Below are positions 13,961-23,777 of a stretch of 64,000 nt of DNA, piece by piece. Every line of letters starts with the position of its first letter. Position 1 is the first letter of the stretch. Location of the stretch: positions 42,999,700-43,063,699 of the forward strand of contig CM050648.1 in the NCBI GenBank assembly GCA_027574665.1, given 5' to 3'. Origin of the DNA: Rhynochetos jubatus. Taxonomy: Eukaryota; Chordata; Aves; Eurypygiformes; Rhynochetidae. The position numbers and the translations under genes were made by a program. The notes under the pieces are model-generated. The model did not search any database. It saw nothing but the letters and a program-made list of their open reading frames with translations, and was not told the origin of the DNA.

Positions 13961-14149
13961 CTATGCTTCAATGGATTTTTCAGATAAGGACTGAAGCAAG
14001 TCCTTATAAATAGCAGAGTTCATAAACCGTGGGTAGGAGTCTCTGTGCATTAAAGTATAAATTTGAAGCTGTGCGTCATCGAAGGTGTGTTGGGAGGGTT
14101 CCAGCATATTTCGGTTAATAACTTCTCTTACTCTGGAGTCCAGACTGAC
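13961..14149 (-). CDS. RGS20: RGS20 last coding exon: C-terminal half of RGS box
   Basis: A 189-nt exon (acceptor aatatgcag|GTCAGTCTGG on the - strand) coding 62 residues and a TAG stop. It reads VSLDSRVREVINRNM and DDAQLQIYTLMHRDSYPRF, ending LSEKSIEA. These are the last helices of the RGS domain and the RGS20-specific tail. RGS20/RGSZ1 speeds GTP hydrolysis by G-alpha subunits, with preference for Galpha-z, at the membrane and Golgi. The SLDSRVREVINRN helix holds conserved Galpha-contact residues. The ending separates it from the close paralogue RGS17. Confidence 0.95.
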   Translation of the reverse strand, partial: VSLDSRVREVINRNMLEPSQHTFDDAQLQIYTLMHRDSYPRFMNSAIYKDLLQSLSEKSIEA

Positions 14150-15331
14150 CTGCATATTAAAATAGAAAGTCACGTAAATAATAGTGGTAAATAGCACGTG
14201 TGGGTTTGTTAGGTTTGTTTTATTGGTTGAAAAAGCTTTAGCTGTTTCAGCTGGTGTCCTTCAAGAGTGTGAAAATGCTAAATATACGTCGGCAAAACAT
14301 GACTGTTGAAATTTGGAAGCAGTAATATTGTGAGTATGGGTAGAGACATGTTCTCACTGACTTGGAACAAGGCTGTCTGCGAGCCCAGCATTACTGAAAC
14401 CTGAGAGGCCGGTGCGCTATTTCCAGACCAACTCCCTGCTCTGTAGTAGAGAGGATTTGTTTTGTGACAGTTCGTTTCCTTGGGAGTCAGTGCTGGTGTA
14501 AAGAGACTGGAGTAAGCAGTATGACAGAGATGGAAACTGTAACCTGGGAAGCTGTTACTTAATCAGTTCCTGTTAAGGAGCAGGGTTAATTGGTGCAAAC
14601 CACCAGAATGGCCATATAATGATTCCATACAACAAGTAATGTTGTGGTCTTTTTTTTTTTTCCTGCAAGTCTGTGGTGTCTGTAGAAAGACAGCAGTATT
14701 ACTGGAATAGCCTTAAACAGCATGTTCGTAAGTACGTAAGCATAGCTTGCACTGCAAACAATTAAGTTTGAGTTTTTCAAGGCTATTGTAAGGTTTAAGA
14801 TTCCAGCCTACGTGGCAGGATTATATTCAAACTGAACTGAGGTGTCTTCGAAACCTGACATATTTGCTAACAGCAAATTGACAGGTAGTTTTGAAAAATC
14901 TCAGGAAGTCGGTGTGTTTGTTCTATGCCATATTTTGTCAGCTGCTCTTCGAGCAAATTTGTGCTTTGCAAATAACACTTTATTTGTGCTTTTGGAGGGA
15001 CGCACACGCCCCCTCCCTAGTGCAAAGAAAAAAGAAATGGATTTGTCCAACAAATAAAATTTTAAGTTGAGCAAGGGTAAAGCGATCGTCTATGTATTTG
15101 TGCCTCAAACTAAAGATTTCACGTCAGTATGCCGGGGTAGCACAGGAGGAGCTTTCTTACAGATGGTGAAAGTAGTTTTGACCATCTCACCTCAATGATG
15201 GGTCTCCCTTTTTTCCCCCTAAATCTCTACTGGATAAAAGAAAGTCTCCCTGAGGATTGTTGTAGCTTTAAACATACGGTATAACTAACTGTGCAAAGCA
15301 GCATCGAAGAATGTACTGGGGAAAGTAATAC
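14150..15331 (-). other. RGS20: RGS20 intron between the two RGS-box exons
   Basis: GT-AG intron of 1182 bp in the minus direction, starting gtatta. I see no repeat or gene that I recognise. Confidence 0.75.
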
Positions 15332-15566
15332 CTCTTTTGGAGAAAGGATGGAAATATAATCTTCATAAATTAGCCTTGCTTTTTCTTCAATGACACTTTT
15401 GTTGGATTCTTGTTTCAGTTCCTCACAGGCCATCCAGAAAAGCATGTTTTCCTCGCTGAATTCTGTTCGTAGAAATTCACGGAAAGCATTTCTGCCAGCT
15501 GGAGTAAGCATCAGCTTGTCAAATGATTGAGCCCAGGCATTTACTTCTTCAAGAGTAGGAGCAGGG
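15332..15566 (-). CDS. RGS20: RGS20 exon: N-terminal half of RGS box
   Basis: A 235-nt exon coding 78 full residues, PAPTLEEVNAWAQSFDKLM through SILSPKE, after one base of a split Ser codon. It carries the RGS signature FREFLRTEFSEENMLFW. This includes the Glu-Asn pair that contacts the Galpha switch regions, and the EKARLIYEDYISILSPKE helix. The donor is CCAAAAGAG|gtatta. The join SPKE|VSLD to the next exon is the canonical RGS-box junction. The acceptor is cctcctcaag|CCCTGC. Confidence 0.95.
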
Positions 15567-16431
15567 CTTGAGGAGGAAGGAGAGCACAGGAGAAGTCAGT
15601 GATTGTTACTCAAGCTGTTTGCAGCTGTCAGGAGGCATCTGCCATCATGATGGAGCAAAATCGCAAGGTTCATGGGGCTCTTAATTCCTCACCGGAACTA
15701 CCCAACTGCCAACTCTAGTAAACATATTTATTTATAAGATGCTTTTTGTAAGTGGGCTTATGAAAAGCTCAGATGCAGGTGATTGCCGGCGCTTTGATGC
15801 AGAAATTGCAGTTTACTGCTCAAAGTAATTGCAACAAAGTCGTCCCTCTGCAACAACTGAGCATTTTTTACTATACCTAATATATACATTTTACTATACT
15901 TTATATATAATATGTACCTAATGGTCCTTGTTGAATCATTGTTAAAAATTGACTGAAACTATGTAGAAAGAAGCCATGATTCAAACCCCAGAGGTACCCT
16001 CCTGAGTTTTACAGTTGTACAGTAGCTCCTGCCTGCATGAGCAATGCTGAAGAGACAGTTGCCTGACTCTGGGGAGGACCTGAGCTCCTCTGTTATTTTT
16101 GTAAGGCTGAGCACTGCCAGTTAGCTTCATTACATAGTTGCTGGGTGGGAACAGGATGTATTTAAAAATTATTTCAGAAAAAAGGGAGACTTTACAATGC
16201 TGCTTTTGATCTGCCATGTTGTGAAAGTAGGGATGTGGTTACATGCTGCATATAAATAACGTAAAAGATTATAGATCAGAGCTTTTGTTCCTTAGGAAGT
16301 AAGAGACCAGTGATTGCAAATTCAGCATAAATGATAAATAATTATTTGCATATTTCAGGTAATTAATTATTTAGTAAGGTTTGTTGGGTTCAGTATGGTT
16401 TTCATTTCAGCTTGACAAGTAAAGACCATAC
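15567..16431 (-). other. RGS20: RGS20 intron
   Basis: GT-AG intron of 865 bp on the - strand (gtatgg...cctcaag). I see no feature beyond AT-rich sequence. Confidence 0.75.
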
Positions 16432-16518
16432 CTTTCCTCGCAGTTTGGAATACCCTCTGCTTGGAGTTCATGAGATGTTCTCCTTGCTCTCTCTTCCTCT
16501 TGATTTCTAACAGTAAGA
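16432..16518 (-). CDS. RGS20: RGS20 exon: linker between Cys string and RGS box
   Basis: An 87-nt exon, acceptor cccttgcag|TCTTACTG and donor GAGGAAAG|gtatgg. It codes LTVRNQEEERARRTSHELQ and AEGIPNCEE, with split codons at both ends (Cys before, Ser after). It links the palmitoylated cysteine string to the RGS box. LTVRN is shared by the RZ subfamily (RGS17, 19, 20). The remainder is the variable linker and has diverged moderately from mammals, as expected. Confidence 0.92.
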
Positions 16519-16600
16519 CTGCAAGGGAGCAAACACAATTTTAGTTGGCTTTATAGAGGAAAAGGCTGACCGTACACCAGACGCTCTTCCTCTGATACTT

Positions 16601-16617
16601 AAAAAAAAAAAAAAAAA
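16601..16617. repeat. Poly(A) tract
   Basis: Seventeen A residues on the + strand in an RGS20 intron. Confidence 0.9.
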
Positions 16618-16767
16618 TCAGCTGAAAGGACAGAAGCTAACAGTAGCCATGTTACCCATACTTATACTCTGACATTAATTTATACAGTTGTGTAAACCTG
16701 GCAGACTTTAGTGTACCTGAACACTGTTCATTATTGTATCACACAGACTTTCTATACAGGGATTGTA

Positions 16768-16826
16768 GATTCATAGAGTATCTTGAGTTGGAAGGGATCC
16801 ATAAGGACCATTGAGTCCAGTTCCTT
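16768..16826 (-). mobile_element. Short CR1 3'-end fragment
   Basis: ttcatagagtatcttgagtt, then GGAAGGGATCC and gagtccagttcctt, match the reverse complement of a CR1 3' end. It is diverged and under 60 bp, so it is an old copy. Confidence 0.7.
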
Positions 16827-19415
16827 ATATCTATGTACATATGCGTATACATGGGTTATATATATACATACATGTATACATGAGTACCCTTTATCACATA
16901 CTGTCTATTCTCCATTGACATTTACTGTACTGTGTATGCTTGATGCAGTGTTTCTGCTTAAGTTCGAGTAGATGCACTGGTTTTATCTGAATTAGATTTC
17001 AAGGTTGGTTGTTTTGGGGTTTTGTTTTGTTTTGTTTGTTTGTTTTTCTCCTTGGCTATTTTTTATACCCATAGGGCACGATGAGGGCCAAGACTCTGGT
17101 TTAGGATGGTGATACCTGTTACAAGAAAGCCAGAGTTCAGAGGCTGGAGCACAAGTTTTAAGCAATTTAGACACTTCTGTATGTGTTGTTGAAGGTGTAA
17201 GCAACTTTCAGAGTTTAGATGTAGATATAGCCAGATTGTGTGGCAATTGACTTTAAGAAAGTGCTAGTATATGCTCCAAAATGTGAGGCCTGGAGCACAA
17301 AGAGCACATATGTCATAGCTGAATATCCTTTCGAGTATGTCTGACTGGAAAAGGAGTATAAGCTTGTTTGTAGCCTTAAAAAAAAAAAAAAGTTTGCTGC
17401 AATCACTAGTGGTCACTGAGAGTCTTTCATGGAAGGATAGCTGTCAGCTCCAGCTGCCTTCATCATTAAGAGTTTCTTTTGCAGCTGCAGATGATTCTTT
17501 TTCAATTGTGACTGGATTTGAGGATACACATATTTCTTCCTAGGGAATGGGGACTGTGTTCCAGTGTGTAGGCTGTCATTGGTAAGAAATGCCTGTGCAT
17601 ACACATGCATACATTCATAGAATCTGTAAAGCTGCTTAAAATTTGTCAAGAAGAAAAGGTCCCAGTCAACTATAACCTGTAATTTATCTGAAATGGGTCC
17701 TCCAGCTGAAATAAAGCAATACAGTTGTTACAACTTTTAGGAGAATATCAACCTTAATTTCTTAATTTGTATCTTGCCTTTCTTTAATGCTAATGTAAAA
17801 GTTTTGTGGCCTTAATCCCTAAGAATCTCCTTGATCTCTACTAAGGCTTTTTTTAAACCATGTGATTTTTTTTTTCCTGCCCTTTCTGCCTTTGAAACTC
17901 ATGGCTTTGTCTTATTTGCAGCCTTACTATTTAATCTCCTTCTCTTTATTTCTCCAGTGTTAGTCAGTCATCTGCAGAGACCTGTTTTTCTCTTTGCCAA
18001 GGCAGTCCATGCATTGAAGGGGGTAGGGAAGCTTTCCTATCACTCAGACAGAGAGCAGCTATTGCAAACATATTTCTCTACAATATTCGAACCAATGAAC
18101 TATTTCAATTCACCTTTCTGAAAAAAAGAAGTAGTTAATGTTAGTACAGTACTCTTTTGGGGTGTATAGTTCTCAATCCTTTACTACCTTTTCTGCCTGT
18201 GATTATGGCCTCTGTTTTTTTAATATGAAAAGTCCTATATTATGTGTTCCACACACACAGACAAGAAGTGATATGCTTGTCAGAGTTATTTTTGGATTGA
18301 GGGGAACCAACAGAAAGGATTACAGTCTTTATAGGATAATGCACAAAAGGGGTAAAAGACAAAAGAAATAGCTGTCCTTAAGAGAACATGCCGTGCCTCA
18401 GAAAATGCCTTGCAGGCGGGCTTTTTCCCTAGAAATGTACAAGTAAACAGAAAAAAAGAGACTAGTGCAATACTGCATCTTCTCAGGATGTGGAAGAGTA
18501 ACAGGCTGGAGGGTTGAGTTCTGGCCATAGGAATGAATGCAGGCTCTGAGCATCCAGCTGAGAGACTTGTTGCACCACTTCTTCCTTCTAAATCTACTAC
18601 TAAGAGTATGTGGAGTATTGGATGTTCAGCAACTCAGCTGCATGACTCATGTAGACTGTTATTTTTATTCCTATTCATAATTTTTCTGCTCAAAGTACTT
18701 GAGCTATTTTGAGGAAAGGCTCTATGAACAGGGAATATAAATAGCTTAATTACCGTTTGTTTTGCATTTCTTGCTACTAGAAAACAATTGTCCTCAAAAA
18801 AAAAAAATCAGAAATAATTTTAAAGCTAAAACAAGCTGCTCTGTTTCGGAGCCTGTACTGGTTTCCCAGATGATTCTGAAATGCAAAAAGGAATTGTACG
18901 CATTATGAAAATTCGGGTACTTTCACATAACCTATTAAGTAAATTGCTTTCTTTGAACTGTTTGACTGGTGAGGCGCACAGAAAATGAGCATCCTAGAAG
19001 ACATCAGGTAAAATGGAAAAAAGCACTTTATCAACAACTGAGAAGATAAAATGCAAATTTTATGTACTCTGACACAGTAGATAAATGTGCCTTATTATGT
19101 TTCCTTTCATGGAAAAGGCACGTGTTTATGTAATATGCTGCTCTAGATCGAGCCACTTTGGACATCTGTTCAGATGACACTGGAGTTTGCATGGCGATGC
19201 TTTAACATAGATGCCATTCTGCAAGGTAGCAAACTCTGATCCTGTACAGGCACAGCACTTACTGTCTCTTTACAATCTGCCTTAGTTTACCTCTAAGCAC
19301 CTGCTGAAAAGCTTGGTGGGATGAGAGCCAGAATACTTGGCATCTTGCAAAACCCAAATCCAAGCAGCCTTTTGGCCTTACATAATACTCACTGTGTGCA
19401 TAAGAGAGACCGCAA

Positions 19416-19628
19416 TTCTGCACAATTCCTACTACAAGGTGTTAAGGAGGGAAATTTATCAGGGAGGCAAAGCCAAAGAGGAAAAGGAATCACCTGATTC
19501 CTTGAACTAAGGATGTGTTCACCTTCTCTCTCTTAGCAGCTCCTCCAGATCCGAGCGACTTCATTCGAAACTGAAGTAAAGCTTCGCGTACTCGGAAGTC
19601 CTGTATCTGTTCAGGGCCAAGTGTTAAT
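19416..19628. repeat. Left arm of a perfect 213-bp inverted repeat
   Basis: It starts TTCTGCACAATTCC and ends AGTGTTAAT. Compared base by base with the reverse complement of 19957-20169, I find no mismatch over 213 bp. The flanks diverge at once on both sides. It lies inside an RGS20 intron. There is no target-site duplication and no transposase-like ORF. Confidence 0.95.
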
Positions 19629-19956
19629 TAATGGGTGAGACTAGAACTTGCATTAAAATAAAGAAAAAAATAGTCTCAAACAGCCACAGTAGTTCAACCA
19701 ACCACTGACAGCAAACTGAGTGCTTCTTATAAACACACTCTCCACCACATAAACACTTCAGAGCAAGCAAACCTGGCACTAAGGTGAAGGGATGAAGTCA
19801 TAAAATAACCTTACAGCCCAGGCTAGCCATCTATTCCATCATCATTTTTTTCCAAGAGCACCTGGTAGCAAATGCTTTGGATTAGACCCTTAGAAGGCGA
19901 GGGAAGAGCAGGTTATCATTCCTTTGCTATTGGCACTCAGCTCATCGGAAGCTGAG

Positions 19957-20169
19957 ATTAACACTTGGCCCTGAACAGATACAGGACTTCCGAGTACGCG
20001 AAGCTTTACTTCAGTTTCGAATGAAGTCGCTCGGATCTGGAGGAGCTGCTAAGAGAGAGAAGGTGAACACATCCTTAGTTCAAGGAATCAGGTGATTCCT
20101 TTTCCTCTTTGGCTTTGCCTCCCTGATAAATTTCCCTCCTTAACACCTTGTAGTAGGAATTGTGCAGAA
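19957..20169. repeat. Right arm of the 213-bp inverted repeat
   Basis: Reverse complement of 19416-19628, identical at every base I compared, separated from it by 328 bp of non-repeated sequence (19629-19956). Read on the - strand (RGS20 sense), it contains a long pyrimidine tract ending CTCTCTTAG, followed by a short open stretch. If transcribed, the two arms would form a 213-bp duplex stem in the RGS20 pre-mRNA. Confidence 0.95.
20010..20048 (-). CDS. RGS20: Candidate 39-nt RGS20 cassette exon
   Basis: Not established; inferred from splice signals and phase. On the - strand, ttctctctcttag|CAGCTCC is a strong 3' splice site, and ACTGAA|gtaaag after 39 nt is a usable donor. Inserted between the Cys-string exon (ends ...TG) and the linker exon (starts T...), it keeps the frame. 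It would add SSSRSERLHSKLN between CSCSC and LTVRN. It lies wholly within the right arm of the inverted repeat. The left-arm copy is on the wrong strand for RGS20. I know no RGS20 isoform with this insert. Confidence 0.3.
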
Positions 20170-20763
20170 ATTACGTTCTGCTTAGCTCTTTCAGCAGATG
20201 CCCACAATGCTTAAAGCAAGGATTAACTTCATGAGAGTTGCAGGTGCCATGAGTCAGCAGCGCTAATTAACGACAACAGATCCAGTTGTCTTCAAAACAA
20301 CAGAACAGTGCTGGGCACCTGATTATTCATTTTCTGACCTACAAATTCTTTCACCTACTCCTACTCCATTTAACATAGTCTGTGCTGCTCGTTAAGTCCC
20401 TGTCCTGAATCTAAAGCTGTGGCATGTTCTGGTATTGCTTTTGGTTTTTAGTGGAAGCCCTGGTGAAGCTCAAGGCTGAGGAGAACCCGTCCCGCACGAA
20501 ACAGACCTTCCAATACACAGTATTGACAACAAAAGTGCAATGGTGATACTGTACAGAGACTTAAATCTTATTTCAACGACAGGAAAAATAATAGTAAAGC
20601 GGAGTAGAAGGTTGTGTCTAGTACTAGAGCAGAGTCAGCTCTCCGAGTCCCAGAATTACGGAATTACGTGGGTGGTGCGTTTGGCGTATGTTGACCTAGA
20701 GACTGGTTGTTGCCTCCCTCCCCTGCTACTCTGTTCCCCAGAGGCTTGGCTGAGAGGGGTTAC

Positions 20764-20912
20764 CATGAGCAGCTGCAGCAACAGCACCAACAAAAGCAGC
20801 AGGCATTGGACCCTCGATTTCCTGTGCTGTGCGGAGCCTGGGCAGCGCCTGGGGTCTCCTGGGTCGCAGACATCTGCCGTTTGCGCATCTCCATCCGCTC
20901 TGATCCCATGGG
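20764..20912 (-). CDS. RGS20: RGS20 exon: start codon and cysteine string
   Basis: A 149-nt exon with acceptor cttgcag|CCCATGG and donor CTCATG|gtaacc. It opens CCC ATG G and codes MGSERMEMRKRQM, then GNRGSNACCFCWCCCC and SCSC. The cysteine string is the palmitoylation and membrane-anchoring motif of the RZ/A subfamily. Starting at this ATG, the four exons join to a 218-aa protein, the usual RGSZ1 size. Human isoforms also exist with extra N-terminal residues joined just before MGSERM. A longer open frame on the same strand (20656-21228) is a shadow in another frame. Confidence 0.93.
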
Positions 20913-23753
20913 CTGCAAGACAGCAAGAGAAGGTGGAAGTCAGAAGCATCTCTCTGGTTCTTTTTTTTCTTTTGTTTGCCTTAAAAGCCTTGCCAAGAAC
21001 TGCTGAAGGCCACAGCTCCAGTGGAACTGAAAAGCTAAATGCTTGATCTTTCCCTACAGCGGCTTTTAGGTTCTTTGAATCTTTGGAAGATTCACACATT
21101 CCATTTATGCGATGTGGTGGAAGGCAAGTGGCTAATGAATTCTGCACGTGTGGGAATAAACGGAGGAGGGTAATGCAGGGAGCGAAAGGTGGCAGTGAAG
21201 GGTCTCGGCGAGCTGCAGCTCTTAGCACAGTGAGGTATAAGCTTGGGAGTTGAAAAGGGTTTTGACTTCAAGGTCATTCCTAAAGAAACTGGTGCAGAAT
21301 AGAGGTAGGTAGAGCCTGTCTGTCTGTCTTGCCTTTCTCTTGATCAGCCAACGCACAGGCTTCGTGATGCTTGAGTGAGGCACCTGAACTCTCCTGACTA
21401 TCTGGCCTCTGGTGAGCACTGAGGATGTCTCAGACCTGCTGAGCGCCCTGTAGCAAAGGGATAGGGGCAATGCTTCTCTCTGTTACAGGTCTGACACAGG
21501 TTTTGAACTTTCTCTCAAGAAGGAATCGAGTGCTGCTCTGAGGAATGAGGAGTTGCTAATGCAGGAAACACGCAACTGGATGTTAATATTTAACATGCAG
21601 GTTTTTAGTGGCCTCCCCCGGCTGAAGACAGCATGAAACAAGTTTTGGTGGAAGCACTGGTGGTGGATTCTGTACTGTTCTAGGAAACCGTTTTGGAGCC
21701 TGAATTCTGCAGATTGTGTGGGGAAGTGCTGTTAATGAAACGACAAGTCCCCTTGAAGTCCCTGTCCCTTTCTGACCTATCCCTCTGAGCTTCAAACTTG
21801 CTCTACAGCATTTAATAATGCTGAGGCCTGTGCCGTATCTGGGTGACAGGTGTCTTTCATAGATGAAATGCCAGCTTGTGCAAAGATGAGTACGTCTTTC
21901 TTCATTTGGATTGTATTTGATTTTTAGATACACAACTAATCACCCTCCTGTGTCACGAGATCACCTTTTCAGGTTGCTAAACCTTTGTTTGAGGTCGTGA
22001 CAATTGTAGGGGAAGTAAAATTAGCTGCTACCAATTTTGAGTTCTTTTGTTTAATGGATAGTTGAATACCAGCTTTGAAACATAGTCTGATAAGGTGAAT
22101 ACTGGAGGGTTAAAAGCTGCCTGCCTTTCTAAAGCCGGGTTTAGGAAATACTATTGTTGCAACTTGAGGGAGAACGCACAGCCCTTGTCACGGACTCAAC
22201 AGAAGTGTCAGGAGAAGAAAGGAGATAATTTTAGCAGAGTGCAGCATTACATTTTGTTGGATATATATATTTTTTAAATGCTGAATTTGTTTCTCTCTTA
22301 CAGAGCTTAATAGTTTTTGTTTTTGTGAGAACCACCCACTCTCCCAAGAGAAAAATGCACGGCATGCTGAGCAGAAGATGCACCTGTTTTGCGGGAGGAA
22401 TAAGATAGAAGAACAACAATACAGATAGAAATGATAACGCGTTTTGTAACTCTGTAGACTTAATCTGACAAGCAATGCCTAAATGCCCAGAAATAGAAAA
22501 TCAGAAAAAGAACATAGTTTTCAAAAACCCTGCAACCTTTCTTTGAAAATGTGGAAAAATAAATGTGAAATGTAGGATAAATTTGTAGATTCAGATCTCT
22601 TTCCTTCAGAGTTTCAGATTCACAGGAACAGAATGAAGCCTTAAGTATTCATTTCCTTCCTGATACCTATACTTTTTTAAATAGAGCACGTTCATATTGC
22701 TATTAGAAAGTGATAGCATATAAAGGATTATTGGAATGATAATATAACAATATTTCAGGCTGCTTTGGACAGTAAAGGATTACTATTAATTAGAAAAGCG
22801 TAACTTGTATTCAGATATGTGTGGTGTATGTAGCCTAATCCATCGACTCTGACTTTTGAGATGTTCTGTGTGGATAGTTCACACATTCATATCTCTAATC
22901 CATATTACAATTGAACTGACGGTGGTCTGAGTAGAAAAACTGGTTCATGCTGTTTGCTTTTCTCCAAGCAGCAAGGTAAAGGATGGCGGGAGTAGGAAGA
23001 ATATACTCTTCTTCCCCACCTCATCCCACTGTGGCTTAATTGAAGAGATCTTTCTGGATCCATTGTTACCTTTTCAGGTTGTTCTTCAGGATTGTTCTTT
23101 GACATCTTTAACGACAGGGGAAGGGTATGTAAGTAGCTGTATGGCCAAAACTGCCCAGCAGCGTTGTGTCTCCGTTTCACCTCTGAATCATACAGCTTCT
23201 TAGAAGTTTTCTGGTACTATATGTTTTTATGAGTGTCCGTCATTGCATGATTTATCACACAGTTTATGGAAAATGGAAGGATTGAGCATCAGAAAATTTC
23301 AAGACACGTTTTTTTCAGATTAAATGATGCATTTTCATTTTTATCTGGCAGATGGATACCAACTTTCTCATTAAATAAGCAAGTAGATTTTGGTCATTTA
23401 TGTGATGAAGATTTGGTTTGAAAGATATTTTTAGCAGATAAAGCATGCTTTCATGATAACAGAGCTGTATTAGAGTAATGGGGAATAAGAGGAGGAGGAC
23501 TGGAATATCTCTTGGCTTAAAGGCAGATCAAGCTTTTGAATCACAGAGCTGTTCAGCGATTATCGTGCATCTATTTTCTGTGCAACTGACAGTCATACTG
23601 TACGTTTGATGGAGGTTTGGAATGGATCACAAACCAATTAGGATGTGGCTTTCTCTGGTGTATTAGCAGGAATACTGTGGTAAGACACAGGAAGTAATTT
23701 GCTCCTCTGTGCAAGTACTATGGGTATCACATTCCAAGAAATAGAGCATCTAT

Positions 23754-23777
23754 CTAAACATCTAACAAGATGTTTAG
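23754..23777. repeat. Short perfect hairpin
   Basis: CTAAACATCT-aaca-AGATGTTTAG, a 10-bp stem with a 4-nt loop. Function unknown. Confidence 0.7.

Larger units (their letters stand above)
16519..20763 (-). other. RGS20: RGS20 intron carrying the large inverted repeat
   Basis: A 4.2-kb GT-AG intron (gtaacc...ttgcag on the - strand) between the Cys-string exon and the linker exon. It holds a short CR1 end at 16768-16826, A17 at 16601-16617, and the perfect inverted repeat with a candidate cassette exon at 19416-20169. These are listed separately. Confidence 0.75.

Noticed and set aside
19416-20169. Inverted repeat as a DNA transposon/MITE with long terminal repeats
   Set aside because: The flanks (gcaa / atta) show no target-site duplication, the termini match no transposon signature that I know, and the spacer has no coding remnant.
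20656-21228. 190-codon minus-strand ORF over the RGS20 Cys-string exon
   Set aside because: It is in a different frame from the recognised RGS20 exon and reads Leu-rich nonsense across its splice sites.
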